Assembly (NCBI GenBank): GCA_025352885.1
Contig: JANXRZ010000013.1
Span: 1-47,034, forward strand
Source: Pseudomonadota bacterium
GTDB taxonomy: Bacteria > Pseudomonadota > Gammaproteobacteria > Burkholderiales > SG8-39
Length of the DNA stretch: 47,034 bases
Direction: 5' to 3'
The notes below the pieces were generated by a model, which searched no databases, was not told the DNA's origin, and saw only the letters and a program-made list of their open reading frames with translations. Position numbers and translations under genes: made by a program. This document shows, piece after piece, positions 18,722-27,754 of the stretch (the stretch's first letter is position 1; each line of letters starts with the position of its first letter).

Positions 18722-20035
18722 TCAAGCCAGCAGCTTAGGCAGCCAGGTCGCGACAGCCGGCACGAGGAAGACAAGCGCAAGCACGAGGATGCTCATCACA
18801 ACATAGGGAATCACGGCCTGGAAAATATGGCTCATGCGCACTTCCGGCGGTGAAACGCCCTTCATCGTCATGAGCAGCAGACCATGTGGCGGAAGAAGCA
18901 GCCCGAGCTGCATGCAGATCAGGAACATGACCCCGAACCACACGAGATCCACGCCGAGCGCCTGGACCACCGGCATGAAGATCGGCAGGGTAATGAGCAT
19001 CATGCTGACCTGGTCGACGAAAATCCCCAGGAAGATCAGGAGCAGCATCATCCCCGCCAGGACCGCCATGGGCGGCAACCCCTGCCCTGTAATGAGCGAA
19101 ACAAGACCGCTGCTCGCGCCGGAAAAGCTCAGGATCTGCGAGAAAGTCGTCGCTCCGACAATGATGAACAGGATCATGCCGGAGATGCCCACGGTCCCGC
19201 GCAGCGCGGCCACCATCGCCGTGACGGTGAGTGCGCGATACGCCAGCGCAAGCACCATCGTCGCGAGCGCGCCGATCGCGGCCGATTCTGTCGGTGTGGC
19301 CCACCCCGCAGACATCGACGCCACCACGATTGCGAAGATCGAAACGAGCGGCAGCACGTACTGGACGAACGGACGCAGTTTTTCCCACCCCTCGTACTCG
19401 GCAAGTTCCGAGGGCGGCGCGAGCGAAGGCTCGAGCTTCACCCGCACGATGATGTAGACGACGAAGGCGGCGGCGAGGATCAGGCCCGGGATGACTCCGC
19501 CGATGAGCAGCTTGGAAATCGAAATGCCAGAGAGGCTGCCCAGCAGCACTGTCAGCGCCGAGGGCGGTATCAGCATGTCCACGGCGCCGATCGCCATGAT
19601 CGGCCCGGTCGCCATCGTCGGATGATAGCCGCGCTTGAGCATCACCGGCAGCATCAGGCTGCCGAGCATGGCGGTCGTGGCAATGGTGGAGCCTGAGATC
19701 GCCGAAAACACCGTCCCTGCAACCACTGCGACCACGGCCAACCGTCCCGGCACTTGGCGGATGAGGCGCTCGACGCCGTCGATGACCTTGACCGCGAGAC
19801 CGGTGTGAAACAGCACTTCGCCCATCAGGATGAACAGCGGGATCGGCGTGAGCGAAAAGCTCGCCACGGATTGGACGCTGTTCCTGGCAAGCTGAGTCAG
19901 GCCTGCCTCACCGCCAAGGAACAGCACGGCGCCCGCGAGGTTGATTGCGAGGAAAGTGAAGGCGACCGGCAAGCCGAGAAACAGCAGCACCGTCGAGCCG
20001 CCGAGCATGAGCCATGCCGCTGCTTGCCAGGACAT
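18722..20035 (-). CDS. dctM: TRAP transporter large membrane subunit (DctM type)
   Basis: A 437-residue, very hydrophobic protein with about a dozen membrane segments. Family blocks are visible: SLTPIPLFILMGEVLFHTG, FSAISGSTIATTAMLGSLMLP, PIMAIGAVDMLIPPSALTVLL and the C-terminal GLLLPPHGLLLMTMKGV. DctM is the sodium-coupled transport channel in the inner membrane. The gene follows dctQ by 16 bases. The substrate is likely an organic acid, judged only from the enzyme genes downstream. Confidence 0.93.
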   Translation of the reverse strand: MSWQAAAWLMLGGSTVLLFLGLPVAFTFLAINLAGAVLFLGGEAGLTQLARNSVQSVASFSLTPIPLFILMGEVLFHTGLAVKVIDGVERLIRQVPGRLAVVAVVAGTVFSAISGSTIATTAMLGSLMLPVMLKRGYHPTMATGPIMAIGAVDMLIPPSALTVLLGSLSGISISKLLIGGVIPGLILAAAFVVYIIVRVKLEPSLAPPSELAEYEGWEKLRPFVQYVLPLVSIFAIVVASMSAGWATPTESAAIGALATMVLALAYRALTVTAMVAALRGTVGISGMILFIIVGATTFSQILSFSGASSGLVSLITGQGLPPMAVLAGMMLLLIFLGIFVDQVSMMLITLPIFMPVVQALGVDLVWFGVMFLICMQLGLLLPPHGLLLMTMKGVSPPEVRMSHIFQAVIPYVVMSILVLALVFLVPAVATWLPKLLA

Positions 20036-20051
20036 CAGGGTCGCACGCCGC

Positions 20052-20582
20052 TCAACCGGCGGTCACTGCGTCGTCGCGTGGCGCGTGCTCGCCCAGCGCC
20101 AGCCGCCGCATGCGGAACAGCATCTCGACTGAAAGCAACACAAACGCAACGGGCAGGGGCGCGAGGATCCACCACTCGGGAAGCACAAGGGTCTTGATCG
20201 AAAGCGAACCCCCGCTGAAGCTTGCGAAGACGGCCCGGAAGCCGTAGTAGGCGATCACGATGCAGCATCCAAGCCCGAGCGCGTCCGAAACCCATTCGCA
20301 CAACCAACCCGCTTTCCTTGGAAGCGCCCGCAAGAGGATATCCACACGGATATGCTGGCCGCGCCTAAGCAGCCACGGCGCTGCGAGCATGGTGATGAGG
20401 TAAAGCATCCATTCGGAGACCTCGTTTGCCCAAGCAATGCCCTGCACCCCGGGAATGATGCGGACGTTTCTCAACATCACGTCCCCGCAGATCATCAGCG
20501 TCATCAGCAGCACCACTGCGCAGGCGAGGAGGGCAAACCCGTTCAGCAGCCGGCCCCAAGCGGCCGAGACGCGCTCGATCAT
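20052..20582 (-). CDS. dctQ: TRAP transporter small membrane subunit (DctQ type)
   Basis: A 176-residue protein with four membrane segments, typical of DctQ. It includes the block WANEVSEWMLYLITMLAAPWLLRRGQHIRVDIL. DctQ joins DctM in the inner membrane and is needed for transport. It lies nine bases after dctP and 16 before dctM. Confidence 0.9.
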   Translation of the reverse strand: MIERVSAAWGRLLNGFALLACAVVLLMTLMICGDVMLRNVRIIPGVQGIAWANEVSEWMLYLITMLAAPWLLRRGQHIRVDILLRALPRKAGWLCEWVSDALGLGCCIVIAYYGFRAVFASFSGGSLSIKTLVLPEWWILAPLPVAFVLLSVEMLFRMRRLALGEHAPRDDAVTAG

Positions 20583-20591
20583 GTCATGACG

Positions 20592-21572
<981 letters not shown>

Positions 21573-21644
21573 TTATCGGCTGCTGCGTGGGTGCGCTGGC
21601 AAGGGTAGGTGCGGGGCGCGCTTTTGTCCATATATCATGGCGGA

Positions 21645-22781
21645 ATGAAAACGCAGACACTCGACACCAGCCCGTCGCCCGACGGGCGACCGCCTTTTCG
21701 CGCCGACCACATCGGCAGCCTGTTGCGGCCGCAGAAGCTGCGGCAGGCTTTCCGCCAGCACACCGCCGGGGAGATCGCCGATGACGCTTTCCGGTCGGTG
21801 CAGGATGAAGCGATCCGGGAGGTCGTTAAATTGCAGGAAGACTGCGGCCTCGGAGTGGTGACCGACGGTGAGTTCCGGCGGATCTCGTACTGGGAAAAAT
21901 TCGTCCGCCTGACCGACGGCCTCGTTGTGAAGGATGCGGTGTTCAAGTTCCACGATGACCATGGCCACGAAGCCGACTTCACTGCGCCCTACGCACGCGG
22001 ACGCGTCTCGCGTCGCGCACCGATCACCTTGGACGAGTTTTCTTTCGTAAAAGGACTGACCGGTGCGGTGCCCAAGATCACCATGCCCGCGCCGTCTACG
22101 ATGCACCTCTACCGGTTCAGCGACTATGCAGCGGCCGGCCTGTACGAGGACCCTCAGGAATTCTTCGCCGAGCTCGGGCAGGTCTACCAGCAGGAAATCG
22201 CCGACCTTGGAAAGGCCGGCGCCCGCTACGTTCAACTCGACGAAGTGGCGTTGGCGATGCTGTGCGATCCCGCAGCGCGGGAAAAGGTCAAGGCCGGTGG
22301 GCATGACCCGGAGCGGCTGGTCGATTTATATGTCGATGCCATCAACGAGGCAGTCAAGGGACGGCCCGAAAACATGGTGGTGGGCATCCACATGTGCCGG
22401 GGAAACTACAAGGGTCGTTACCTGTCGGAGGGCGGTTACGACTCGGTCGCAGAGAAGCTGTTCAATCGGGCAAACGTCAATCACTTCCTGCTCGAATTCG
22501 ACACGCCGCGTGCAGGCGACTTTTCGCCGCTGCGTTTGATGCCGAACAACAGGGGCGTCGTCCTCGGGCTGGTCAGTTCGAAAGTCCCGCAGCTCGAGTC
22601 CCTCGACCTCCTTCACCGCAGGGTCGACGAGGCCTCGAAATTTGTTGCGGCCTCCATGCTGGCGCTCAGCCCGCAATGCGGATTCGCAAGCACCATGGGC
22701 GGTAACCCGGTGACCGAGGAGGACGAGCGGGCAAAACTCCGGGTGTGCGTCGAGGCTGCTTCAAGGATCTGGGGCGCCTGA
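21645..22781 (+). CDS. MetE C-terminal-domain-like methyltransferase (cobalamin-independent type)
   Basis: A 378-residue single-domain protein of the MetE-C/YxjG type, about half the size of MetE. The zinc ligands of methionine synthase are all kept: His249 and Cys251 (GIHMCRGN), Glu284 (LLEFDTP) and Cys345 (LSPQCGFAS). Stand-alone members transfer a methyl group to a thiol such as homocysteine, often from donors other than methyltetrahydrofolate; the donor here is unknown. ATG 21645 gives the usual start near RADHIGSLLRP. There is no clear Shine-Dalgarno, and TATATC lies nine bases upstream. Confidence 0.85.
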   Translation: MKTQTLDTSPSPDGRPPFRADHIGSLLRPQKLRQAFRQHTAGEIADDAFRSVQDEAIREVVKLQEDCGLGVVTDGEFRRISYWEKFVRLTDGLVVKDAVFKFHDDHGHEADFTAPYARGRVSRRAPITLDEFSFVKGLTGAVPKITMPAPSTMHLYRFSDYAAAGLYEDPQEFFAELGQVYQQEIADLGKAGARYVQLDEVALAMLCDPAAREKVKAGGHDPERLVDLYVDAINEAVKGRPENMVVGIHMCRGNYKGRYLSEGGYDSVAEKLFNRANVNHFLLEFDTPRAGDFSPLRLMPNNRGVVLGLVSSKVPQLESLDLLHRRVDEASKFVAASMLALSPQCGFASTMGGNPVTEEDERAKLRVCVEAASRIWGA

Positions 22782-22801
22782 GCTTTTTTCACCGCCAACG
22801 C

Positions 22802-22807
22802 TAAAAT
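22802..22807 (+). promoter_or_regulatory. Candidate -10 element close to the dehydratase start
   Basis: TAAAAT ends ten bases before the ATG at 22817 and is followed by GCCCGCACC. No Shine-Dalgarno is present between them. If used, transcription would start at or next to the ATG and give a leaderless message. No good -35 is seen, so this is tentative. Confidence 0.35.
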
Positions 22808-22816
22808 GCCCGCACC

Positions 22817-24517
22817 ATGACCGACAAACCCAAGCACGGCCTCGCCCGCGGACTCACCAACTACGGTGATGCGGATTTCTCGCTCTACCTTCGGCGCTCT
22901 TTCGCCAAGAGCATGGGCTACTCGGGCGAAATGCTCGCGCGACCCGTCATCGGCATCGCCGATACGTCTAGCGGCTTCAACAACTGCCATCGAAACGTCC
23001 CGGAGCAGATCGAGGCGATCAAGCGCGGCGTGCTGGCCGCGGGCGGATTGCCGCTGTCGTTTCCCACTGTCTCTCTTGGCGAGGTGTTCCTCAGTCCCAC
23101 CTCGATGATGTTCCGTAACATGATGGCGATGGACACCGAGGAAATGATCCGTGCCCAGCCGATGGATGCGGTCGTCCTCGTCGGCGGATGCGACAAGACG
23201 GTCCCGGCGCAACTCATGGGGGCCGCTTCAGCCGATGTGCCGGCCATCCAGCAGATCGTCGGCCCGATGATGCCCAACATGTTTCATGGCGAGCGGCTGG
23301 GGGCCTGCACGGATTGCCGCAGGTTCTGGGGATTGCATCGCGCCGGCAAGGTCGACCAGGCGGGGATCGACGAGATCGAAGGCAACCTGGCGGCGACCGC
23401 CGGCTCGTGCGCCGTCATGGGCACGGCGTCAACCATGGCCTCAATTGCCGAAGCACTGGGCATGGCCCTGCCGGGCACGGCTGCAATCCCTGCCGTGCAT
23501 GCCGACCGCCTTCGCGCTGCCGAGGCGAGCGGCCGGCGCGCCGTAGAGCTTGCTAAAAACCCTATCCGGCCCTCACAGATCATCACCAAAAAGTCGATCG
23601 AGAACGCCATGCGCGTACTGCTCGCGATCGGCGGATCGACCAACGCGATCGTTCACCTCACTGCCATTGCCGGCCGGGTAGGCGTCAAGATCGACTTGAA
23701 TCGCCTCAACACCCTCTCGGACACTACACCGGTGCTGGTCGACCTGAAGCCCACGGGCCAGCACTACATGTCCGATCTCTTTGCTGCGGGAGGGCTCGGC
23801 GCCGTGCTGCGCGAGCTGAAGCCCTTGCTTCACCTCGATTGCATGACCGTCACGGGTGAGACGATGGGCGAGCGGCTCGCCAACGAGCCGGGTTGGGTGG
23901 ACCGTTCTGTGGTGCGCACCTTTGACGATCCGTACCAGAAGGAAGGCGGCCTCGTCGCGCTCTTCGGGTCGCTTGCGCCCAACGGCGCCATCCTCAAGCG
24001 CTCGGCGGCCGACCCGACCCTGTTCGAGCGGGAAGGCCGTGCCGTGGTCTTTACATCGCTCGACGACCTTGCGGCTCGCGTCGACACGCCGGACCTCGAC
24101 ATCAAGGCTGACGATTTCATGGTGCTGCAAAATGCCGGACCCAAGAGCGGGTACGCCATGCCGGAATCGGGCTACCTGCCGATCCCGCAAAAGCTTGCGC
24201 GTGCCGGCCTGAAGGACATGGTGCGCATTTCGGATGCGCGCATGAGCGGAACCGCTTTCGGCACCATCGTGCTGCACGTGTCGCCGGAAGCGGCAATCGG
24301 CGGTCCGCTCGCGTTAGTGAAGAACGGCGACCGCATCCGAATTTCAGTAAAGGAGCGCCGCATCGAGCTCCTCGTTGCCGAGGATGAACTCGCCCGGCGG
24401 CGCGCGCAATGGAAGCCGCCTGTAGAAATGCCCAAGCGTGGCTATGCAAAGCTCTACATGGAACACGTCATGCAGGCCGAGGACGGCTGCGACTTCGATT
24501 TCCTGAGACGCGCCTGA
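22817..24517 (+). CDS. IlvD/EDD-family dehydratase (sugar-acid dehydratase-like)
   Basis: A 566-residue dehydratase. The three iron-sulfur cysteines are present: Cys57 (NNCHRN), Cys125 in GGCDKTVPA and Cys198 in GSCAVMGTAS; the Lys after Cys125 is the usual carbamylated metal ligand. The block MFHGERLGACTDCRRFW is typical of the [2Fe-2S] pentonate and hexonate dehydratases rather than the amino-acid biosynthetic IlvD, so a sugar-acid substrate (arabinonate, xylonate, galactonate or similar) is more likely than dihydroxyisovalerate. A biosynthetic role cannot be ruled out. It follows the MetE-like gene by 35 bases. Confidence 0.88.
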   Translation: MTDKPKHGLARGLTNYGDADFSLYLRRSFAKSMGYSGEMLARPVIGIADTSSGFNNCHRNVPEQIEAIKRGVLAAGGLPLSFPTVSLGEVFLSPTSMMFRNMMAMDTEEMIRAQPMDAVVLVGGCDKTVPAQLMGAASADVPAIQQIVGPMMPNMFHGERLGACTDCRRFWGLHRAGKVDQAGIDEIEGNLAATAGSCAVMGTASTMASIAEALGMALPGTAAIPAVHADRLRAAEASGRRAVELAKNPIRPSQIITKKSIENAMRVLLAIGGSTNAIVHLTAIAGRVGVKIDLNRLNTLSDTTPVLVDLKPTGQHYMSDLFAAGGLGAVLRELKPLLHLDCMTVTGETMGERLANEPGWVDRSVVRTFDDPYQKEGGLVALFGSLAPNGAILKRSAADPTLFEREGRAVVFTSLDDLAARVDTPDLDIKADDFMVLQNAGPKSGYAMPESGYLPIPQKLARAGLKDMVRISDARMSGTAFGTIVLHVSPEAAIGGPLALVKNGDRIRISVKERRIELLVAEDELARRRAQWKPPVEMPKRGYAKLYMEHVMQAEDGCDFDFLRRA

Positions 24518-24532
24518 GGGCGCGTCGGCCGG

Positions 24533-25105
24533 TCACTTCTTTACGGCGCTTTTTTTGGCATCTTTCCCGGCGTCGGTGGCCGCGGGCTTCTGGCTTGCCT
24601 CGCCCTTGTCGGGATAGTCGTACTGCAGCTCGAACTTACCTTCTTTCGACAGGACGAGAGTCGCGCGAATCCAGTTGCGCTTCGCCGGATCCAGGGCGCC
24701 GTTAAGCTTGTAGACGTTCAATGCGGGCTCGCGCGCATCGCAGGGCGTGAACGGGCCGGACTTGCCTTTGCTGTCCTTGAAGGAGTAGGTCGCCTCGAAT
24801 TCGCGCTGCTTTTCGGTGCGGCCAAGCTCGGTCACCTCGATCTGGGCGAGCGTCCAGTCGGGCGGCAGCCCCGCAAGCACGCAATTGGCGATGTCCTGGA
24901 CGACGTTTTCAGCGGAGGCTTTTTCTTCGGACGCCGAGGCAGGCGGTTTTGGGGCGACGGGGGCGACCTGCGACCCGATGCCGCTGCCGAGGCCATCCTT
25001 GGGCTGCAGCTTGGTCGGCGGCTTGAATTGGGCGTGCGCAGCGCCGCAGCAAAACAACACCGACACGGCCAGGGCGAGGGAACGTCTTGCAGTTCGAATC
25101 TTCAT
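24533..25105 (-). CDS. Secreted protein of unknown function
   Basis: A 190-residue protein from ATG 25105. It has a clear Sec signal peptide (basic MKIRTARRS, hydrophobic core, AHA-Q cleavage region), then a Pro/Lys/Ala linker, a conserved-looking core with Cys residues (NCVLAGLPPDWTLAQIEVTE; GPFTPCDAREP), and a Lys/Ala-rich tail. The open frame continues upstream to 25639, but that part is antisense to marR. No family is recognised. It is convergent with the dehydratase gene and divergent from marR. Confidence 0.7.
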   Translation of the reverse strand: MKIRTARRSLALAVSVLFCCGAAHAQFKPPTKLQPKDGLGSGIGSQVAPVAPKPPASASEEKASAENVVQDIANCVLAGLPPDWTLAQIEVTELGRTEKQREFEATYSFKDSKGKSGPFTPCDAREPALNVYKLNGALDPAKRNWIRATLVLSKEGKFELQYDYPDKGEASQKPAATDAGKDAKKSAVKK

Positions 25106-25164
25106 AGGCGGCACTATAGCGCACTGCATCACCGCCGAGCCACCCCGGCAACATTTGGAAACAT

Positions 25165-25212
25165 CTCCCAGCCCCGGCGCCACGGCGTGACAACCGCCGC
25201 CGGGACTGGGAG
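25165..25212. promoter_or_regulatory. Long inverted repeat upstream of marR
   Basis: CTCCCAG (25165-25171) pairs with CTGGGAG (25206-25212), and CCCGGCG (25173-25179) with CGCCGGG (25198-25204); one mismatch separates the blocks, giving 14 of 15 pairs around an 18-base centre. It lies in the 147-base divergent gap before marR. It could be an operator with two half-sites, or an RNA hairpin in the 5' leader. No T run follows. Confidence 0.5.
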
Positions 25213-25252
25213 AATGCTTTAAGCCTCTTCTATTTACACTTAAGCGACACGC

Positions 25253-25774
25253 ATGCCGCCCAAACGCGCAAGCCGCACTTCCGACCGCGAAACGTCGGCC
25301 CGGCCGGACGATCACCGGGCGCTGCGCCTGTGGCTCAGGATGCTCACGTGCACCCAGCTGATCGAGCGGCATATCCGCAACGAGCTCCGGGTGCGCTTTG
25401 GCACCACGCTGCCGCGCTTCGATCTCATGTCGCAGCTCGAACGCCATCCCGAGGGCCTCAAGATGAACGAGCTCTCGCGCCGCATGATGGTGACCGGCGG
25501 AAACGTCACGGGGATCACCGATCAGCTGGTGAAGGAAGGCCTTGTCGAGCGCCTGGCCCAGCCTGCGGACCGCCGGGCCTTTCGTGTAAGGCTTACACGG
25601 GCCGGCATAAAAGCCTTCGCGGAAATGGCGCGGGAACACGAAGCCTGGATCGTGGGGCTGCTATCGGGCCTGGGCAAGCGCGAGCACCAGGACCTGCTCG
25701 GGCTGCTTGCGAAGGTCAAGCGCCACGCGCTCCAGGCAACCGATGGTCTTAAGGTACAAAGGACGAGCGCATGA
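25253..25774 (+). CDS. MarR-family transcriptional regulator
   Basis: A 173-residue MarR protein. The winged helix-turn-helix spans about residues 55-115 ([40 protein letters not shown] split across helices and wing), flanked by the dimer helices. Regulators of this family often control aromatic-acid operons and release DNA on binding the acid or its CoA thioester. Its stop overlaps the next start (ATGA), so it is co-transcribed with the pathway genes and probably controls them. Confidence 0.9.
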   Translation: MPPKRASRTSDRETSARPDDHRALRLWLRMLTCTQLIERHIRNELRVRFGTTLPRFDLMSQLERHPEGLKMNELSRRMMVTGGNVTGITDQLVKEGLVERLAQPADRRAFRVRLTRAGIKAFAEMAREHEAWIVGLLSGLGKREHQDLLGLLAKVKRHALQATDGLKVQRTSA

Positions 25775-26595
25775 AGACTTCACGCACCACCATGGCCGGA
25801 TCCACCCCGCGGCATTTCAGCTGGCGCGCCGAGGGAAAGGTCGGCGTCATCACGATCGATCGCCCGGACAAGAAAAATCCGCTCACGTTCGACTCGTATG
25901 CGGAGCTCCGGGATTTTTTCCGCGCGCTCCAGTACGCGAGCGACATCAAGGCGATTGTCCTGACCGGTGCCGGGGGCAACTTCTGCTCGGGAGGGGACGT
26001 GCACGAGATCATCGGGCCGCTCACTAAGATGGCCATGCCCGAGCTCATGGACTTCACGCGCATGACGGGCGACCTCATCAAATCCATGCGGGCGTGTCCC
26101 CAGCCGGTGATCAGCGCAATCGATGGCGTGTGCGCCGGCGCGGGGGCCATGCTCGCGCTCTTCTCGGACCTGCGCTACGGCACGCCGAATGCCAAAGTAG
26201 CGTTCCTGTTTACTCGCGTGGGGCTCGCGGGATGCGACATGGGTGCGTGCGCGATGCTGCCGCGGGTAATCGGGCAGGGCCGCGCAGCGGAACTGCTGTA
26301 TTCAGGACGCTCCATGTCAGGCGACGAAGGCCTGGCCTGGGGGTTCTTCAACGCGCTTGCGTCGACCGAAGAGGTCTTTGAAAGGGCAATGGCCACTGCG
26401 CGCTCCCTTGCCGATGGCCCGACTTTCGCGCATGGCATGACGAAGAAAATGCTCCAGCAGGAATGGGCCGTGGGCATAGATGAAGCGATTGAAATGGAAG
26501 CGCAGGCGCAGGCCATCTGCATGCAGACGAAGGACTTTCATCGCGCCTACAATGCTTTCGCCGCGAAGAAAAAGCCCGTGTTCGAAGGCGACTGA
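25771..26595 (+). CDS. Crotonase-fold (enoyl-CoA hydratase family) protein with atypical active site
   Basis: A 274-residue crotonase-fold protein. The CoA and oxyanion-hole segments are present ([15 protein letters not shown], residues 66-80; [13 protein letters not shown], 121-133). By ungapped alignment to mitochondrial enoyl-CoA hydratase, its Glu144 is Met127 and Glu164 is Phe147 here, so both catalytic acids are missing. It therefore probably does not catalyse simple hydration; isomerase, hydrolase and C-C bond reactions are known in this superfamily. It is the first enzyme gene of the operon and overlaps marR by four bases. Confidence 0.85.
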   Translation: MKTSRTTMAGSTPRHFSWRAEGKVGVITIDRPDKKNPLTFDSYAELRDFFRALQYASDIKAIVLTGAGGNFCSGGDVHEIIGPLTKMAMPELMDFTRMTGDLIKSMRACPQPVISAIDGVCAGAGAMLALFSDLRYGTPNAKVAFLFTRVGLAGCDMGACAMLPRVIGQGRAAELLYSGRSMSGDEGLAWGFFNALASTEEVFERAMATARSLADGPTFAHGMTKKMLQQEWAVGIDEAIEMEAQAQAICMQTKDFHRAYNAFAAKKKPVFEGD

Positions 26596-26604
26596 GCACG
26601 CGCC

Positions 26605-27747
26605 ATGGACCGCTTCGCCCACTACGATTGGCCGTTCTTCGTGCCGCGCCACTTGGCGCTCGCGCGCGAAGCGGACGCATGGGCCGGCTCGCTCCACGAT
26701 GCGCATGGAGCCGACGCAGATGCGGTGTGCCGTCGCCTGGTGGCCGAGCTTGGCAAGTCAGGCTTACTGAAGCACTGCGCCCCCGGGGGCGCCGACTTCG
26801 ACGTGCGCTCGATTGCCCTCTTGCGTGAGGTTTTTGCCTATCACGCGGGCCTCGCCGATTTCGCCTTCGTCATGCAAGGACTGGGCAGCGGCCCGATCGC
26901 GCTCGAAGGAAGTGACGACCTCAGGAAAAGGTATCTCCCGCGCGTGGCAGCGGGCGTAGCGATTGCGGCCCTTGCCCTGTCGGAGCCCGATGCCGGGTCG
27001 GATGTCGCGGCGCTCACGACACGGGCGCGTCGTGACGGCGCCCAGTGGGTCCTCGATGGCGCCAAGACGTGGATCTCGAACGGCGGCATTGCCGACTTCT
27101 ACGTCGTGTTCGCGCGAACGAGCGACTTGCCCGGTACCAAGGCGATCTCGGCAATCGTGGTGGACGCCGGCACGCCGGGGTTTTCCGCTTCCGAGCGGAT
27201 CGACATCATTGCGCCACATCCCATGGCGACCTTGCGGTTCGAGAACTGCCGGGTTCCGGTCGGGAACCTTATTGGCAAGGAAGGCGAGGGATTCAAGCTC
27301 GCCATGCGCAATCTCGATGTTTTCCGCACGACCGTGGCAGGCGCTGCGCTCGGCTTCGCGCGGCGGGCCCTCGATGAAGCGCTCGTGCGCACCAAGGAGC
27401 GAAAGATGTTCGGCCACACGCTCGCCGATTTCCAGCTCACGCAGGCCAGTCTCGCCGACATGGCAACTGGCATCGAGTCGAGCGCCCTGCTCACGTACCG
27501 CGCCGCCTGGGCGCGCGACGTCCAGAAGCGGCGCGTGACACGCGAAGCCGCCATGGCAAAAATGCATGCCACCGAAACGGCCCAGCAGGTCATCGACTCG
27601 GCTGTGCAGCTGTTCGGGGGCCTCGGCGTGAAGAAAGACCATCCGGTCGAGCGGCTCTACCGCGAAGTGCGGGCGCTGCGCATCTATGAGGGCGCGACCG
27701 AGGTGCAGAAGATGATCATCGCGCGCGAACTGCTCAAAGGCGGATAG
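26605..27747 (+). CDS. Acyl-CoA dehydrogenase
   Basis: A 380-residue flavoprotein with the acyl-CoA dehydrogenase layout. It shows the FAD and substrate loop [16 protein letters not shown], the motif [18 protein letters not shown], and the C-terminal [18 protein letters not shown] with the catalytic Glu in IYEGATE. In the anthraniloyl-CoA cluster of Azoarcus evansii an acyl-CoA dehydrogenase homologue is also present. Here it would oxidise or reduce a cyclohexene-type CoA thioester, but its exact step is not known. Confidence 0.9.
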   Translation: MDRFAHYDWPFFVPRHLALAREADAWAGSLHDAHGADADAVCRRLVAELGKSGLLKHCAPGGADFDVRSIALLREVFAYHAGLADFAFVMQGLGSGPIALEGSDDLRKRYLPRVAAGVAIAALALSEPDAGSDVAALTTRARRDGAQWVLDGAKTWISNGGIADFYVVFARTSDLPGTKAISAIVVDAGTPGFSASERIDIIAPHPMATLRFENCRVPVGNLIGKEGEGFKLAMRNLDVFRTTVAGAALGFARRALDEALVRTKERKMFGHTLADFQLTQASLADMATGIESSALLTYRAAWARDVQKRRVTREAAMAKMHATETAQQVIDSAVQLFGGLGVKKDHPVERLYREVRALRIYEGATEVQKMIIARELLKGG

Positions 27748-27754
27748 TGGCGAC

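Noticed and set aside
25106..25639. Extension of the small secreted protein upstream over marR
   Set aside because: A clear signal peptide begins at ATG 25105, and the extension is antisense to the MarR protein.
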